This document shows, in pieces, positions 1-9,931 of a stretch of DNA of 64,000 bases. Every line of letters starts with the position of its first letter. The first letter of the stretch is position 1. The DNA comes from Procambarus clarkii (Eukaryota; Arthropoda; Malacostraca; Decapoda; Cambaridae). The translations under genes were made by a program, and so were the position numbers. The notes beneath the pieces were generated by a model, which was not told where the DNA came from, did not search any database, and was given only the letters and a program-made list of their open reading frames with translations. Location: positions 10,292,203 to 10,356,202 of the forward strand of contig NC_091237.1 in the NCBI RefSeq assembly GCF_040958095.1, read 5' to 3'.

Positions 1-530
1 GTCCCCTTCCCTCATCCTCGTAGCTTGTTTAACATGTTGATACAAGAATGTTTCCAGGATGAGGTCTACAAATTTACAGGTCCAAAAATCTTCTGTTTTA
101 GCTTCATATGCTTCCCAGTCTATGGATTTCAAGTTGAAGTCACCGACTATCAACAGTCGTGATCTATCGTTATCCGCTCTCGCTATAATCTCTCTCATTA
201 TTGTTATAAGACCTTCACGTTTACTATCTAGCTCCTCCTTTGACCATGTGCTGCTTGGCGGTGGACTATATGCATTTATCATCATTAGTTTATCATCCTC
301 ATAGCAGATCTCTAGTGCTATTATGTCAACTTCTTGTGGATTGGCAGTCATTATTTCCTTCACCTTTAGGTGTTCTTTTACCAGCACAGCAACGCCACCG
401 CCTTTCCTAATTTTTCTGTCCCGTCTCCAAATTGAGTAGCCCCTTGGGAATATGACCTCATTTAAAATTACATCTTCAAGTTTTGTCTCCATGAGTGCAA
501 CAATGTCTGGTGTCTGCAGCTGTATTACAT
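1..530 (-). mobile_element. non-LTR retrotransposon endonuclease fragment
   Basis: Reading the minus strand from about 530 down to the window edge gives roughly 175 codons with no stop. They match the apurinic-type endonuclease/exonuclease/phosphatase fold of LINE ORF2. Landmarks in order are PDIVALMETKLEDV (the catalytic glutamate of the ETKL motif), a KGGGVAVLVKEHL strand, NAYSPPPSSTW, and LLIVGDFNLKSIDWEAY, which carries the metal-binding GDFN motif. In LINEs this domain nicks target DNA before reverse transcription. The RT part, if present, would lie beyond position 1. The upstream end is fused at about 510-545 to a gag-like ORF in another frame, so this copy is 5' truncated or a rearrangement product. 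The intact frame suggests a fairly young copy. Confidence 0.82.
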
Positions 531-1204
531 GATACCTGGGTGGTGCTCTCTGGCAACCCATGTTCAATCCTTTGCTCAGCCAAGGTTCTATTCGCTTCTA
601 TCTGCATTTGTTTTGTTCTCTCTTTTTCTTTTTCGACCTGGGCTTTTTCTTTTTCGACCTCTAGTCTTGCTTTCTCTTTTTCTTTCTCCTGTTCCAACTC
701 CAGTTCTCTTACTCTGGTTTTCTCTTTTTCTACTTCCAGTCTGGTTTTCTCTTTTTCTACCTCCAGTCTGGTTTTCTCTTTTTCTATTTCCAGTCTGGTT
801 TTCTCTTTTATCTGGAGTTCTAATTTCATCTTTTCCAGCTGGAACTGTCTCTCCTTGTCCTCACGCTGTTGCTGCATCTGGAGCTCTAACTGGAATCTCT
901 CCAAGCTCCTATTTCGGCTACTCCTGCTACTGCGGCTACTCTTGCTACTCCTACTTGATCCCTGGGATCTCACTTCATCCTGCCTATCATCCTCCTTTCC
1001 ACTTTCAGCTCCTTTTTGGGCTCCTTGCTCTGCCGCTTCCCTTCTGGCTCTCAACTGTCTAAGGATCTCATCCTTCATCCCAGCTACTTTAGATGCTTTC
1101 AACCTAATGCCACATTTTTCTGCTATTTGCTTCAATTGATCCCTCGTGCAACCTTCCAAGTCCTCAGGCTTGCCTGACTCCACAAATGCTTGCACCTTAT
1201 CCAT
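476..1204 (-). pseudogene. LTR-retrotransposon gag-like N-terminal ORF, 3' truncated
   Basis: The ORF is taken from the ATG at 1204 (MDKVQAFVESGKPEDL); an in-frame upstream ATG at 1243 is less likely because it lies in leader sequence. Residues 1-50 form a small SAP-like helical domain (TRDQLKQIAEKCGIRLK). A serine/arginine-rich stretch follows, then a highly charged coiled coil of repeated EKEKTRLEVEKEKTRL heptad-like units to about residue 225. This layout is seen in gag proteins of Gypsy/Metaviridae-like elements, where it builds the particle. Below about 530 the frame reads out of frame into the LINE endonuclease and stops at 476, so capsid C-terminus, zinc knuckle and pol are missing. 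A conserved function is unlikely. Confidence 0.6.
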
Positions 1205-1322
1205 CTTTGTCCTGTGAATCTTCCCAAGAGAGAGAATATACACCTGCGGTCACACAGTTTATCTATCTCAGCAAGGGTGTACAAATCCACTCTTGGACAG
1301 GGTGTGGGTGTGTCAGTTCACT

Positions 1323-1343
1323 CTCCCGGACACAGGCCCCCAA
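1323..1343 (-). other. candidate primer-binding site of the LTR element
   Basis: On the minus strand TTGGGGGCCTGTGTCCGGGA lies about 120 bases before the gag-like start. It follows a possible LTR end (CCCACAGTCTATAATAA). Position and a TGG-rich start fit a tRNA-primed minus-strand initiation site. The priming tRNA was not identified. Confidence 0.4.
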
Positions 1344-2550
1344 TTATTATAGACTGTGGGTTGGTTGGTGTTGTCGTTGATTCTTCTCTATGGACAACCC
1401 AACCCACACAACTCGGTAGAGTGCTTATACTAGGAGATCACCCTTGGCGCTTCTGGCTCTTGGAGAGGGGCTCAACGTCACACGTTTAGGGGATGCGGCT
1501 CCAACACTTAGCCTCGTTGTCACGTGCACACACCCACTTGAGCCGCTGTGACTCCCCACTCTCTCCTCCTTATGAGGTATGATCTCCTCAATCCCCTATG
1601 ACTTACTAGTATTACCTTCTACCCTGCCCACAGCAGTGGTTCTTGGTTCTTTCTCTCTCTCTCTCCTTCTTTACTACCTCCTGGGAAGCCTCACTAGGAC
1701 AAGGGCAAACACCAGCAAATTGGGATACATTTACTGGACAAAGCACATACACACACATAATAATAATGAATCCTATACTCTATAATATTACAATCAGGTT
1801 GCACTCCAACACCATCAGAACTCTATTATCAGCTTATCAAGTGGTATCCTATCTCCTGGTTCACCACCTGATACTATCAACCACCTCAAGTTGATCAAGT
1901 CTACATACACTGTTGCACCATCAGCAAGATAATATATATATAGAAAATCAGCATTTGAATGTAATCACATATATCAGTATAAATGTTCATTGATACACAA
2001 CAATGATCAATCGATCACTCTATCAGTCCTAGAACGCATACGTCTGTAGGTAATCCAGCCTATGACTGTAACTCTAAACTTCAGTATAAAACACTCCTTG
2101 ACATAAGAATGCAAACAGTCACTCACCTCTCACTGCGTCTTGCACGCTAATGACAACCAAACACTATCAACTCCCTATAAGTGATCCACCAGAACTTCCC
2201 TTCCACCTCTGGAAGTTCACTACCCTAATATCTTTAGGTTCTTCCGGGCTTCACTACCAGGATCCTCTGCAGCTCCTCCAGGCTGCTATCATGAAGTTTC
2301 CTTGAGCAACTACGGTGCTTCACCCTTCTGCTAGGTTCCTCCACAGCTCTCTTGGCTGCTACACCACCTCTACAGAAGCACGTGACACTCCTCTTCACTG
2401 CTTCTCACAGCTCGAGGTCCTCGCCTCCACTATCTTGGAGTCTCATCAGCTACTTCATCTGCTGGCTTCGAAGTTCTCAGCAACTTCTTCCTCAAAGACA
2501 AACCTGCAACCCATCGACACTCCAATAAAATTGTTTCCCCTTTGACACAT
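1344..2550 (-). mobile_element. probable 5' LTR/leader of the gag-like element
   Basis: Non-coding sequence directly upstream (minus strand) of the candidate primer-binding site and gag-like ORF. No coding frame of note. The LTR boundaries are not visible because no second LTR is in the window. The call rests on position relative to the gag-like ORF and primer site, so it is inference. Confidence 0.35.
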
Positions 2551-3385
2551 AAACAAAAATAATCACACAATATGTTTGCCTCCAACCTCTATCTGTTCTC
2601 TACATACAGTGAGAGTGGACTCCCCCGTTTTGGGCGGGTCCATACTCCACCTCGCCTGGCGGCGGTCCTCACTCGCTGGGTCTTCCTCCGTCAGGAGCCA
2701 GGCTCCCTCAGTCGCCCGCCAGCGCTCAGAGGGGATGGACGTCGCTCCGTGTTCCTCCCTCTCCACTCTCTTATTTCAGGCCTTCTGCCTTATTAAAACA
2801 TGTCTAACTTATAAATAAACATCGCTACTGTCGCTGGGCACACGACCAACTACGAGCAATCACTATGAACTGGCGTATATCGTGCTTACCACAGATCGTC
2901 TGGTCGAGGGCGCTTCTTCCTCTGACGAGGCTTGGTCAGGGCGCTCCACGGCCCACAATAATGCCTCCGGGCGGCTTAATATTCACTAATTATCGCCCAT
3001 GACTTGAGACCACACGTCCCCAGCTCGATTCCACAGCTGGTACGTCTGCACACTTCTCTTCTCTTCGAGATATATCACTAGGGGTTCCCTTCTGACGGGA
3101 GCTCAACGGAGCGCGGCTTTTCCCTGCGATGTCTGGCCTCAAGTGAGGTCAAAGCCCCTCCAGAAGCGAGCCTCACGCCTCCAGCAAAATGTCCACATCT
3201 CCTAGCCAGTCATTTATCTGTTTTCTTCTTCATTGCCCATAATCTCAAATTGTTATACATATCCAAGCAACTATTTTACATATGCGTTATCACCTCAATA
3301 TTTGCTAGACCTTCTAATCAGGTCAGGCTTGACGAATAACTCTCAAGGAGGGAGACTCGTTTCTCCTGTAGGCTGAGATCATAAC
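2551..3385 (-). mobile_element. non-coding stretch, possibly a second LTR
   Basis: No convincing coding frame. On the minus strand it begins TGTTATGATCTCAGCC at 3385, a typical LTR-like TG start. It includes GC-rich sequence at 2590-2760 and 3050-3190. I cannot match it to another copy inside the window, so an LTR is only a guess. Confidence 0.25.
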
Positions 3386-3401
3386 ACTACGCACCACGGA
3401 C

Positions 3402-3659
3402 TTGGTGGCCAGGGACGTGCTTTCGGTTGACTCGGTTTCCCTTCTTCCCTGTTCCAGTGTTCGGGTCTCCAAGGTTGTCCTCAGAGTTATTTGGTCCAGC
3501 CAGCTTGCAGACTATTCTCGTGCCCATGAAGTTCGTAAGTTTGCTGCGTTGGCTGCCGTCTTCGTTAATAGGACTTGGGCTGACATTCGGGCATGGGGTT
3601 TTTGGAGGTCGAACGGGGTCCTGGCTGCTCGCTACCTAGTTAATGTTCCTGGCCCCTAG
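3402..3659 (+). pseudogene. DIRS-type tyrosine recombinase, C-terminal end
   Basis: A frame ending at the stop at 3657-3659 reads SRAHEVRKFAALAAVFVN, then TWADIRAWGFWRSNGVLA and ARYLVNVPGP. The HEVR at about 3525-3536 fits the HxxR box and the tyrosine near 3633 fits the nucleophile of the C-terminal tyrosine-recombinase domain of DIRS retroelements. That enzyme integrates a circular cDNA instead of using an integrase. Only the last ~80 residues are present and the upstream catalytic arginine region is missing. It is followed by the terminal-type repeats at 3797-4345, consistent with the 3' end of a DIRS element. A reverse transcriptase fragment of the same class lies at 6580. Confidence 0.62.
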
Positions 3660-3796
3660 TCAGGCGTGTGTCACATTGGGTTGGCGCTCCTACACTCAAC
3701 TTCGAGTGTAGGAGTGAGTGGCGACTGCCTCCCGGGTAAGTCCCTCTTGTTTTATCTTTGAGGAAGTAGCTCCAGGGAGCCGAAGGGGCTCTCCAC

Positions 3797-4345
3797 AGAA
3801 AACCAGCATTGAATGTAATGAAACGCCATTTCCTGGGTGGGACCTGGAGGCTCGCCAGCAACCCTCCCTCCCTCTGGTTGGTAATTTTCGCATGTCTTGA
3901 CATCCAGTCTCAGAACTCGGGTATGGATAGCAGGCATGGGGGTCTGGGGCTCCCCCTTTCCCCTTCTCGGGGAGGGGGGGGTGAGATGATGGTTGTGACT
4001 TCATTCTTGTGTGCTCATTTTTCGTTTTGTAAATTCTGTTCAACAGTTTGACTTTCTGTAGCAATGTTTAATCAGATAAGATTTATTTTGGGGTGCCTAC
4101 CTGGTGGGTAGCTGGCCAATAAATTCATAGATAGTTATCATACGTGCCATTGCTTCCTGCACCATTCTAGAGGGTAGGGGGGGGGTCAGTTTCTAGCTCA
4201 TGGTCCCCAGTAAACCGAAAGAACTCAGTGACTGATGGCATCTAGTAGTTTGGCTATTCATTAGCATAGTAGCTTTAGGGAGCCACCAGAGCCCACCTTG
4301 ATAGTGACGTTTCATTACATTAAATGCTGGTTTCTTGCGTACATA
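3797..4345 (+). mobile_element. DIRS-associated inverted-repeat element, copy A
   Basis: Begins with AACCAGCATTGAATGTAATG plus AAACGCCAT and ends near 4300-4342 with the reverse complement of that motif. Inside are a pyrimidine/G-rich run (about 3940-3985) and segments shared with copies B and C: a gacatccag junction, a ggtctggggctcccc block and a gtccccagtaaaccg block. No coding capacity. It sits immediately downstream of the recombinase fragment. Either it is the terminal region of that DIRS element or a separate non-autonomous element carried by it. Confidence 0.6.
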
Positions 4346-4438
4346 ATATTTAAATCCAATATATGATATTCTCATTATTCCATAATTATTAGTGACATAA
4401 AATCTTATCAGTATTAATTCAATGTTTTATTTAACCAG

Positions 4439-4545
4439 TGTTGGTTGGTGACTACACAACATGCCTAAAGTTTCTCATGCGGTATCCAGCTGCAGCTGAT
4501 GTTCAGTACATCATACAGTTGGCTCTTCACCTACGTAATCCTAAA
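4439..4545 (+). CDS. TBC1D5: TBC1D5-like internal exon (end of TBC domain)
   Basis: This is a single internal exon. The acceptor is AATGTTTTATTTAACCAG, ending at 4438. The donor is GTGAGTATTT, starting at 4546. The exon carries two bases completing an upstream codon and then 35 codons, leaving in phase 0. The peptide includes DYTTCLKFLMRYPAAADVQ followed by YIIQLALHLRNPK. From memory of the family, vertebrate TBC1D5 has a closely similar TCL..LM.YP...DV...I..AL.LR.PK segment at the end of the Rab-GAP TBC domain. TBC1D5 stimulates GTP hydrolysis by RAB7 on late endosomes, releases retromer and acts in autophagy. The exon lies between DIRS-associated copies A and B. No neighbouring exon was found, implying introns of at least several kilobases. 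A processed pseudogene is excluded by the splice sites. Another TBC-family paralogue remains possible. Confidence 0.68.
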
Positions 4546-5296
4546 GTGAGTATTTTGTACCAAAACTATTTTATCATGTTAATGAGGCTCAACCACAGCC
4601 TATAAATAAATACCAGTGCACTCCTGATTCAGCGAACTTCTTTTCTGTGAATCTCCAGTTGCAATGCACGCTGTCCAGGCCAGACTTACTTCCTTTGCTG
4701 AACAAGTTTTTGGAGAATTGGTGAAGCAGGGGGTATTTGGACTTGCTTAGGAAGGTTGGGCCAGAGTTTATAGACCTGTGGGAAAGTTGTCCATCATATG
4801 ATATATTAAAATTGAAATTTGGTTTGGTGAAATTAGGCCAATTGAGCATGGGAAATAGTGGGGTATGAATGGTAGCTATTTTAATATGGCTCCTGCCACA
4901 TTTTTTAATGAATTTGTAAATGGAAGCAAAGTGACAAAAAGGAAACATGTAAAACACTATGTTTTTCTTGTCTTAAAAAGGTTGCATCTTGCAAATGCTT
5001 CATGAAGGTATCACTCCAATGAATCGGTGTTGGTTTCATACAGTTTGCCAAATCAAGGTTGCACTGCATAAATAATGGGTTACTGTGTATTCAAATTAAA
5101 AAAAGTCTCAGGAAAAGTAATTTTTAGAGAAAGTACTGGCTAACCTTTAAAGTAGTGTTATGATCTTAAGTTGATTCATGGTGTAATGTGGTTCTCATCA
5201 TATGATGATTTTAACTGTTATTGTCTGGATTTATATCATGATGCTATTATGGATGTAATAGGTCTTTATAGATGTAGTGGAGCTTACCTAGACCTG
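4546..5296 (+). other. AT-rich presumed intron
   Basis: Downstream of the exon donor. AT-rich, with only short frames on either strand. No repeat or gene recognised. Confidence 0.5.
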
Positions 5297-5880
5297 CAAA
5301 AAAAACCAGCGTTGAATGTAATGAAACGCCATTTTCTGGGTGAGACCCGAAGGCTCCCCGGAGCTTTACCAGGCTGATATGCTAATGTCAGACTTTGGCA
5401 TCAGTCATGTGTATGGAGTTCTAGGGCCTACTGGGGACCACGGCCAGAACCTGGCCCCCTCAGAGAGGCAAGGGGAGCAATGGTCTATAGAAACCCCCGT
5501 GTGGTTGGAAGCATTCTATGTCTGCCATCGACCAGGTCAAGCATCCAGAAAGGTAAGCATTTCAAAACAAACCACTATTCTGGTTAAAATTGTTACCTAA
5601 AGCCGAACTAATGGATAGAACTCCCCAACAGAAAACAAGCAAACTAGTATGACGTCACACGTCACCACGCCGCTGTCTGCGCAGCTTCCCCCTTTTCGGG
5701 AGGGGGAAGGGGGAGCCCCAGACCTCCCACGCCGGCTATCCACCCATCAGTTCTGAGGCTGGATGTCAAAACACGTGAAAAACCGCCGACCGGAGGGAGG
5801 GAGGGTTGCCGGGTAGCCTCCGGGTCTCACCCAGAAAATGGCGTTTCATTACATTCAAAGCTGGTTTTCTTGGGGAAGCC
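5297..5880 (-). mobile_element. DIRS-associated inverted-repeat element, copy B
   Basis: Same element as copy A in reverse orientation. The + strand starts AACCAGCGTTGAATGTAATG and ends with ATTACATTCAAAGCTGGTTT near 5855-5875. Internal order is inverted relative to copy A: the gtccccagtaggccct-type block at 5420-5450, the tgacgtcacacgtcacc segment at 5650-5668, the G/C run at 5690-5725 and the catccagcctcagaac block at 5750-5770. No coding capacity. Confidence 0.7.
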
Positions 5881-6345
5881 CTGTCGGCTCCCCCCGGAGC
5901 TAACTACCCACAGAGGAAGGTCAACAGCTGAAGAACTGATGGGGGGATAGCTGGCGTGGGAGGTCTGGGGCTCCCCCTTCCCCCTCCTGGGGAGGGGGGA
6001 AGCTGCACAGACAGCGGCGCGGTGACGTGTGACGTCATACTAGTTTGCTTGTTTTCTGTTGGGGAGTTCTATCCATTAGTTCGGCTTTAGGTAGCAATTT
6101 TAACCAGAATAGGGGTTTGTTTTGGAATGCTTACCTTTCTGGATGCTTGACCCGGTCGATGGCAGACATAGAATGCTTCCAACCACACGGGGGTTTCTAT
6201 AGGCCATTGCTCCCCTTGCCTCTCTCTGGGGGCCAGGTTCTGGCCGTGGTCCCCGGTAGGCCTTAGAACTCCATACACATGACTGATGCCAAAGTCTGAC
6301 ATTAGCATATCAGCCTGGTAAAGCTCCGGGGAGTCGACAGGGCTT
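5881..6345 (+). mobile_element. DIRS-associated inverted-repeat element, copy C
   Basis: Directly abuts copy B in the opposite orientation, so about 400 bp (5934-6337) is the near-exact reverse complement of 5352-5752. Its own edges carry a different short inverted pair, GAAGCCCTGTCGGCTCC at 5876 and GGAGTCGACAGGGCTTCC near 6331-6348. The outer AACCAGC motif is degenerate on the right. Together B and C form a ~1-kb palindrome. Confidence 0.7.
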
Positions 6346-6579
6346 CCTCCAGAAAATCATACTATCGTTTCATGATTATTTCCTATGCAAATGCAGTTAT
6401 TGTCACAAATGTTACTATGCCAATGTGAGGGTTTAGATAAATTCCATAGATCTCATGGATGCTTATAGGCATATCCCTATACATCTGGGGTTTAGGGATT
6501 GGTTAGGATTTGTAGTGGGGCAACAGGTTTACTGATTTAGGGATCTCCTATAGAAAGGGTATATCTGGCACCATGCGTT
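6346..6579. other. no feature recognised
   Basis: Spacer between copy C and the DIRS reverse transcriptase fragment. No coding frame or repeat recognised. Confidence 0.4.
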
Positions 6580-7085
6580 TGTACTCGCTTGACTTGGGTC
6601 ATGGTGACCCATCTTCATTGTTCGATCTTTAGGTGCTGGTCTTCCTCGACGACTGTCTGGTATGGGCTCCCAGCCAGTTTATCTGCTAGCTTTGTCCTTT
6701 CCCAGCTCACTGGGTTCTGGTTCCTGATGAAATGCTGGAAGTCCCAGTTGGTTCCATCCCAGGTTCAGACTTGGTTGGGCCTCATTTCAGATTTTCTGTC
6801 TGCCTTTCTTTTCTTGTCTTCTGCGGCATTGCTCTAACTACAGTTCTGAGGTCCATTGGTGCTGTGGGGGATCCGGGTGACTTGGCGTTGTTCGAGCAGC
6901 TGTGCGGGATTCTGAACTTTGCCTTCTGGTTTACATGTTGGGCAGACTGTGGTTCAGACGGCTGTTCTGGTATCTTCAGAGTAGCCTTCTTGCCACACTT
7001 GCGATTACTGGGTCCTTCCTCCGGTGTTCCTTCGCTGGTTGCTGTGTTCCCAGCTTCCTCCTTCTTCCATTCAAACATCTTCCCA
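6580..7085 (+). pseudogene. DIRS-like reverse transcriptase/RNase H fragment
   Basis: Three frames together reconstruct a decayed RT. VLVFLDDCLVWAPSQ at about 6634-6680 contains the catalytic DD (6648-6653). A shift leads to KSQLVPSQVQTWLGL, the primer-grip region. Then come LRSIGAVGDPGD and FEQLCGILNFAF, and in another frame YMLGRLWFRRLFWYLQ. This order, with an LDD box and an LCG-LNFA helix before the RNase H domain, is typical of DIRS/Ngaro-type retroelements. There are at least two frameshifts and one stop, so it is dead. Its right edge at 7085 meets a LINE fragment in the opposite orientation. Confidence 0.58.
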
Positions 7086-7759
7086 GATGTTTGAGTGACT
7101 CGGGTAGGTTTGGTGATTGTGGGGATTAACATACAGGAGTTCATGCTGTTAAGGAAATAGTCGACTTGAGAGCAATTTTGTTGACCCAGGTCAATATTGA
7201 AGTCTCCTCCCAGAATGATGTGGTTTTTGTTAAGATTGTTGTTTATAATGAGATTCCTTAGGTTATCTGAGAATGAAGCTATGTTAGTATTGGGAAATCT
7301 ATAGATGGCTCCAATAGTCAAGGAGGATTTAAGGGATTTAATTGTAAACTGAGCAAAAGTATATTCACAGTAGTCATCTCTATCACTAATGACACTGTTG
7401 CAGATAAATGTATCTCGGTAATATATAGCTGTGCCACCACCTTTTTTATTAGGCCTACAGTTGTGAATAGCTTTATAACCAGCTAAGTTGTAGAGTTGGG
7501 TATAGTCTTTATTTAGCCAAGTTTCTGTTAAAATAATGAACGATAAGTTAGTACCTATTGCTGTGAGTAATGCATTTATATCGTCAAAATGTTTACCAAG
7601 TGATCTAACATTTTGGTTGTAAACTGATAAGCAGGTGCTATTTTGGAGTTTGTTTTTTGCCTGGTGTGCTGTGTAATACCTGCAATAATGATGATCAATG
7701 TGCTGGTTGGTGTAGATATGAGACAGAAGATTTAGATCAGGATCAATATCAGTGTGCAT
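7084..7759 (-). pseudogene. non-LTR retrotransposon endonuclease (CR1/Jockey-like)
   Basis: From the ATG at 7759 the first ~225 codons form a complete-looking endonuclease. YNQNVRSLGKHFDDIN is at residues 47-62, FIILTETWLNKDY with the catalytic glutamate at about 74-86, NKKGGGTAIYY at 104-114, GAIYRFPNTN at 150-159 and ILGGDFNIDLGQQ at 182-194. The frame is unbroken, but beyond residue 225 (below 7084) it runs antisense through the DIRS fragment to a stop at 6782. That 100-residue tail is therefore not part of the protein. The RT and the histidine-containing C-terminal box (SDH) are missing. Confidence 0.78.
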
Positions 7760-8104
7760 AGAGATGCAGAGGGATCAAACTGAAAATACAATAAGACAAG
7801 CAATTATAGAAACAGATAAATACTAAATCTGCTGTAAAAACAAAGTAATTATAGCAAAACACAAGAATATTAGCAAATACACATAAAATAGTAACAAATT
7901 AGAAGTAAAATAAAGATCCAATAGATACCCAGGAAGGACACAGAAGTTAAATAAAAGAAGAAAAACAAAAAATCAGTGAAGACTGACAATATAAATGTAA
8001 AATAAAAAATAATAATCATAAAGTAAAATGATCTTAAAGATAATTAGCTTAGTAATGGATAGTTAAAATCCTATAATTAGTATGAACCTAAGAAAACAAA
8101 GTGA
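7760..8104. other. AT-rich leader of the minus-strand LINE
   Basis: A-rich non-coding sequence just upstream (minus strand) of the LINE endonuclease. It may be that element's 5' region. Nothing else recognised. Confidence 0.35.
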
Positions 8105-8650
8105 GCTCAAATAGATAATTCATTGCACGGACACAAGCCTATGAAAGATAGGTTTACTCCTGTGCTGTTTGGAAATGTGAGTGGTGATTTGAAAATTAAA
8201 CCCTTGCTTGTGTATCTTTCTGAAAATCCAAATTTAAAAAAATATAGTGTGCAGGAAAACCAAATGTGTGTGATGTGGAGGGCAAATAGTAAGGCATCGG
8301 GTGACTAGAATATTTTTTACAGAGTGGGTGAATGAGGTGGTGTGCCCTGCCATACAAAAATATCTACAAGAGAAAAGTTTGCCACTCAAGGCCCTGCTTC
8401 TCCTCGACAATGCTCCTGCTTATCCTCCAGGCTTGGAAAATGCATTGTTGGACAAATTTAATTTGGCACAATAAGGTTCCTTCTTCCTAACACCACTAAC
8501 ACCTCTAATTCAGCCTATGGACCAGAAAATCATAGCGAATTTTAAGAAACTTTATGAAAGGGCACTTTTCCAGAAATGTTTTGAAGTGACTGATGCCACA
8601 AACCTCACCCTCAAAGTGTTCTGGAAAAACATTTTAACATTTGTAGTGCT
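8105..8650 (+). pseudogene. Tigger/pogo-family transposase, DDE domain remnant
   Basis: The first frame (8123-8308) reads KPMKDRFTPVLFGNVSGDLK and then KIKPLLVYLSENPNLKK. A frameshift near 8300 continues with TEWVNEVVCPAIQKYLQEKS, PLKALLLLDNAPAYPP and IQPMDQKIIANFKKLYERAL. LLLLDNAP holds the second catalytic aspartate of the DDE/D nuclease and IQPMDQ the third acidic position. These are hallmarks of jerky/Tigger transposases, which cut and paste at TA. The N-terminal CENP-B-like domain is absent here, and later codons are broken by stops. Related Tigger pieces follow at 9046-11108. Confidence 0.72.
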
Positions 8651-8651
8651 T

Positions 8652-8940
8652 TAACCACTGAACCGTGCAACGCGCCTGCAGGCACTCGACGGAGGGTGCG
8701 CAACGTGCCTCTGGGATCTTATATTTTTAGTGTATGATTCAAAACTCCCGCGGCTACATTGGATTCACATCAGCTTCCTCAGGGCTCTTATAAACAGATG
8801 CCATCTTAAAAAAAATAATCGTGGACAACATTCCCGGGTGTGAGAACCTCAGAACTGAGTGAGCAACCGAGGCTGCCACACTAAGTATGAGCTCACTGCA
8901 CTGCTGTTCAGCTTGTGACCACAGCATTGCCTAATAATGT
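8652..8940. mobile_element. possible piggyBac-type terminal fragment
   Basis: Starts with a TTAA followed by CCACTGAACCGTGCAACGCG, resembling the TTAA target plus GC-rich end of piggyBac elements. It interrupts the end of the Tigger transposase remnant. No coding content. A second TTAA-bounded end was not found. Confidence 0.3.
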
Positions 8941-8943
8941 CAA

Positions 8944-8955
8944 AATAAATAAATA

Positions 8956-9041
<86 letters not shown>
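8944..9041. repeat. (AAAT)n then (TA)n microsatellite
   Basis: About 20 bp of AAAT units followed by roughly 75 bp of uninterrupted TA. A Tigger end starts directly after it. Confidence 0.97.
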
Positions 9042-9043
<2 letters not shown>

Positions 9044-9045
9044 CA

Positions 9046-9931
9046 GGCATACCTCAGTTTAAGAGTTTAATTGGTTCCTGGAGACGCCTCGTATTCCGAA
9101 AACTCGCATTCCGAAGCTAATTTCCCCATAAGAAATAAAGGGAAATGAATTAATCCGTTCCTGACTACCCCAAAAACCCCACATCAAACTAAATTTTTAT
9201 ACCTAATTCATCTAAATAAACCTACAAAACTATGTTCAAGTTATTACTTACCTTGCTGTTGAATGCTGTAGGCGTATGGAAGATCGTGAGGAGGTAGGAG
9301 GAAGAGAGGAGTTACTGTTTGGAAGGGGAGTCCCCTTCCATTATCACATCAGGCAGTGAGGACTTCACTGGTATGCACACTCTGCCACATTTTGCCTGCA
9401 TACCACTAGGACTTGCTTGTTTTACTAAGAATTTGTCTAATGACACTTGTTTTTCCCTACATTTTAACACTTGTCTGTAGTAAGACATCACATTATCATT
9501 TAAAAGGTCAATGCAACGACCTGCTACAGCTTTATCTGGGTGAGTTTTTTCAACAAAACTTTGCAGTTCTTCCCATACTTCACACATTTTCTTAATCAAG
9601 AAGGGACATCCTCTACTGCCTCTACTCACAGCTATTTTCTTAGGTTGAACCTCACCAATGGCTTTCTTGAGACCCATGGCAAGATATATAATGACAACTT
9701 TTATGCTCAAATGGCCAAAAACCCGATAAAAAACTGTAAATCCTTGTGAAGAATTCAGGTGGGATAGTCACTGGACACGAGACACTGGTAAACCGAGGCG
9801 CGATCGCCATGCCACCACGCGCCAGTCGGCCTGTACACGTATCAACAAACTCGCGTCCCGAGGTAACCCTCGCCTTCCGAGACATATTTTTGGAGTAAAT
9901 CCTGCTCGTCTTCCGAAAAACTCGCATACAG
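9046..9931 (-). mobile_element. internally deleted Tigger element, copy 1
   Basis: The left end (+ strand CAGGCATACCTCAGTTTAAG) is a Tigger-type terminal repeat, followed by ATTCCGAAAACTCGCATTCC. The minus frame at 9312-9710 ends with the transposase C-terminus: EVWEELQSFVEKTHPDKA, RCIDLLNDNVMSYYRQVLK and KQVSLDKFLVK. The DNA-binding and DDE domains are missing, so the element keeps its ends plus a C-terminal piece and is non-autonomous. The right end near 9931 reads GTCTTCCGAAAAACTCGCAT. Confidence 0.65.

Noticed and set aside
495-1139. A 214-codon + strand ORF opposite the gag-like ORF
   Set aside because: Serine/phenylalanine-rich shadow of the glutamate/lysine-rich minus ORF.
6782-7083. 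C-terminal extension of the LINE endonuclease
   Set aside because: It is the antisense of a recognisable DIRS reverse transcriptase fragment.
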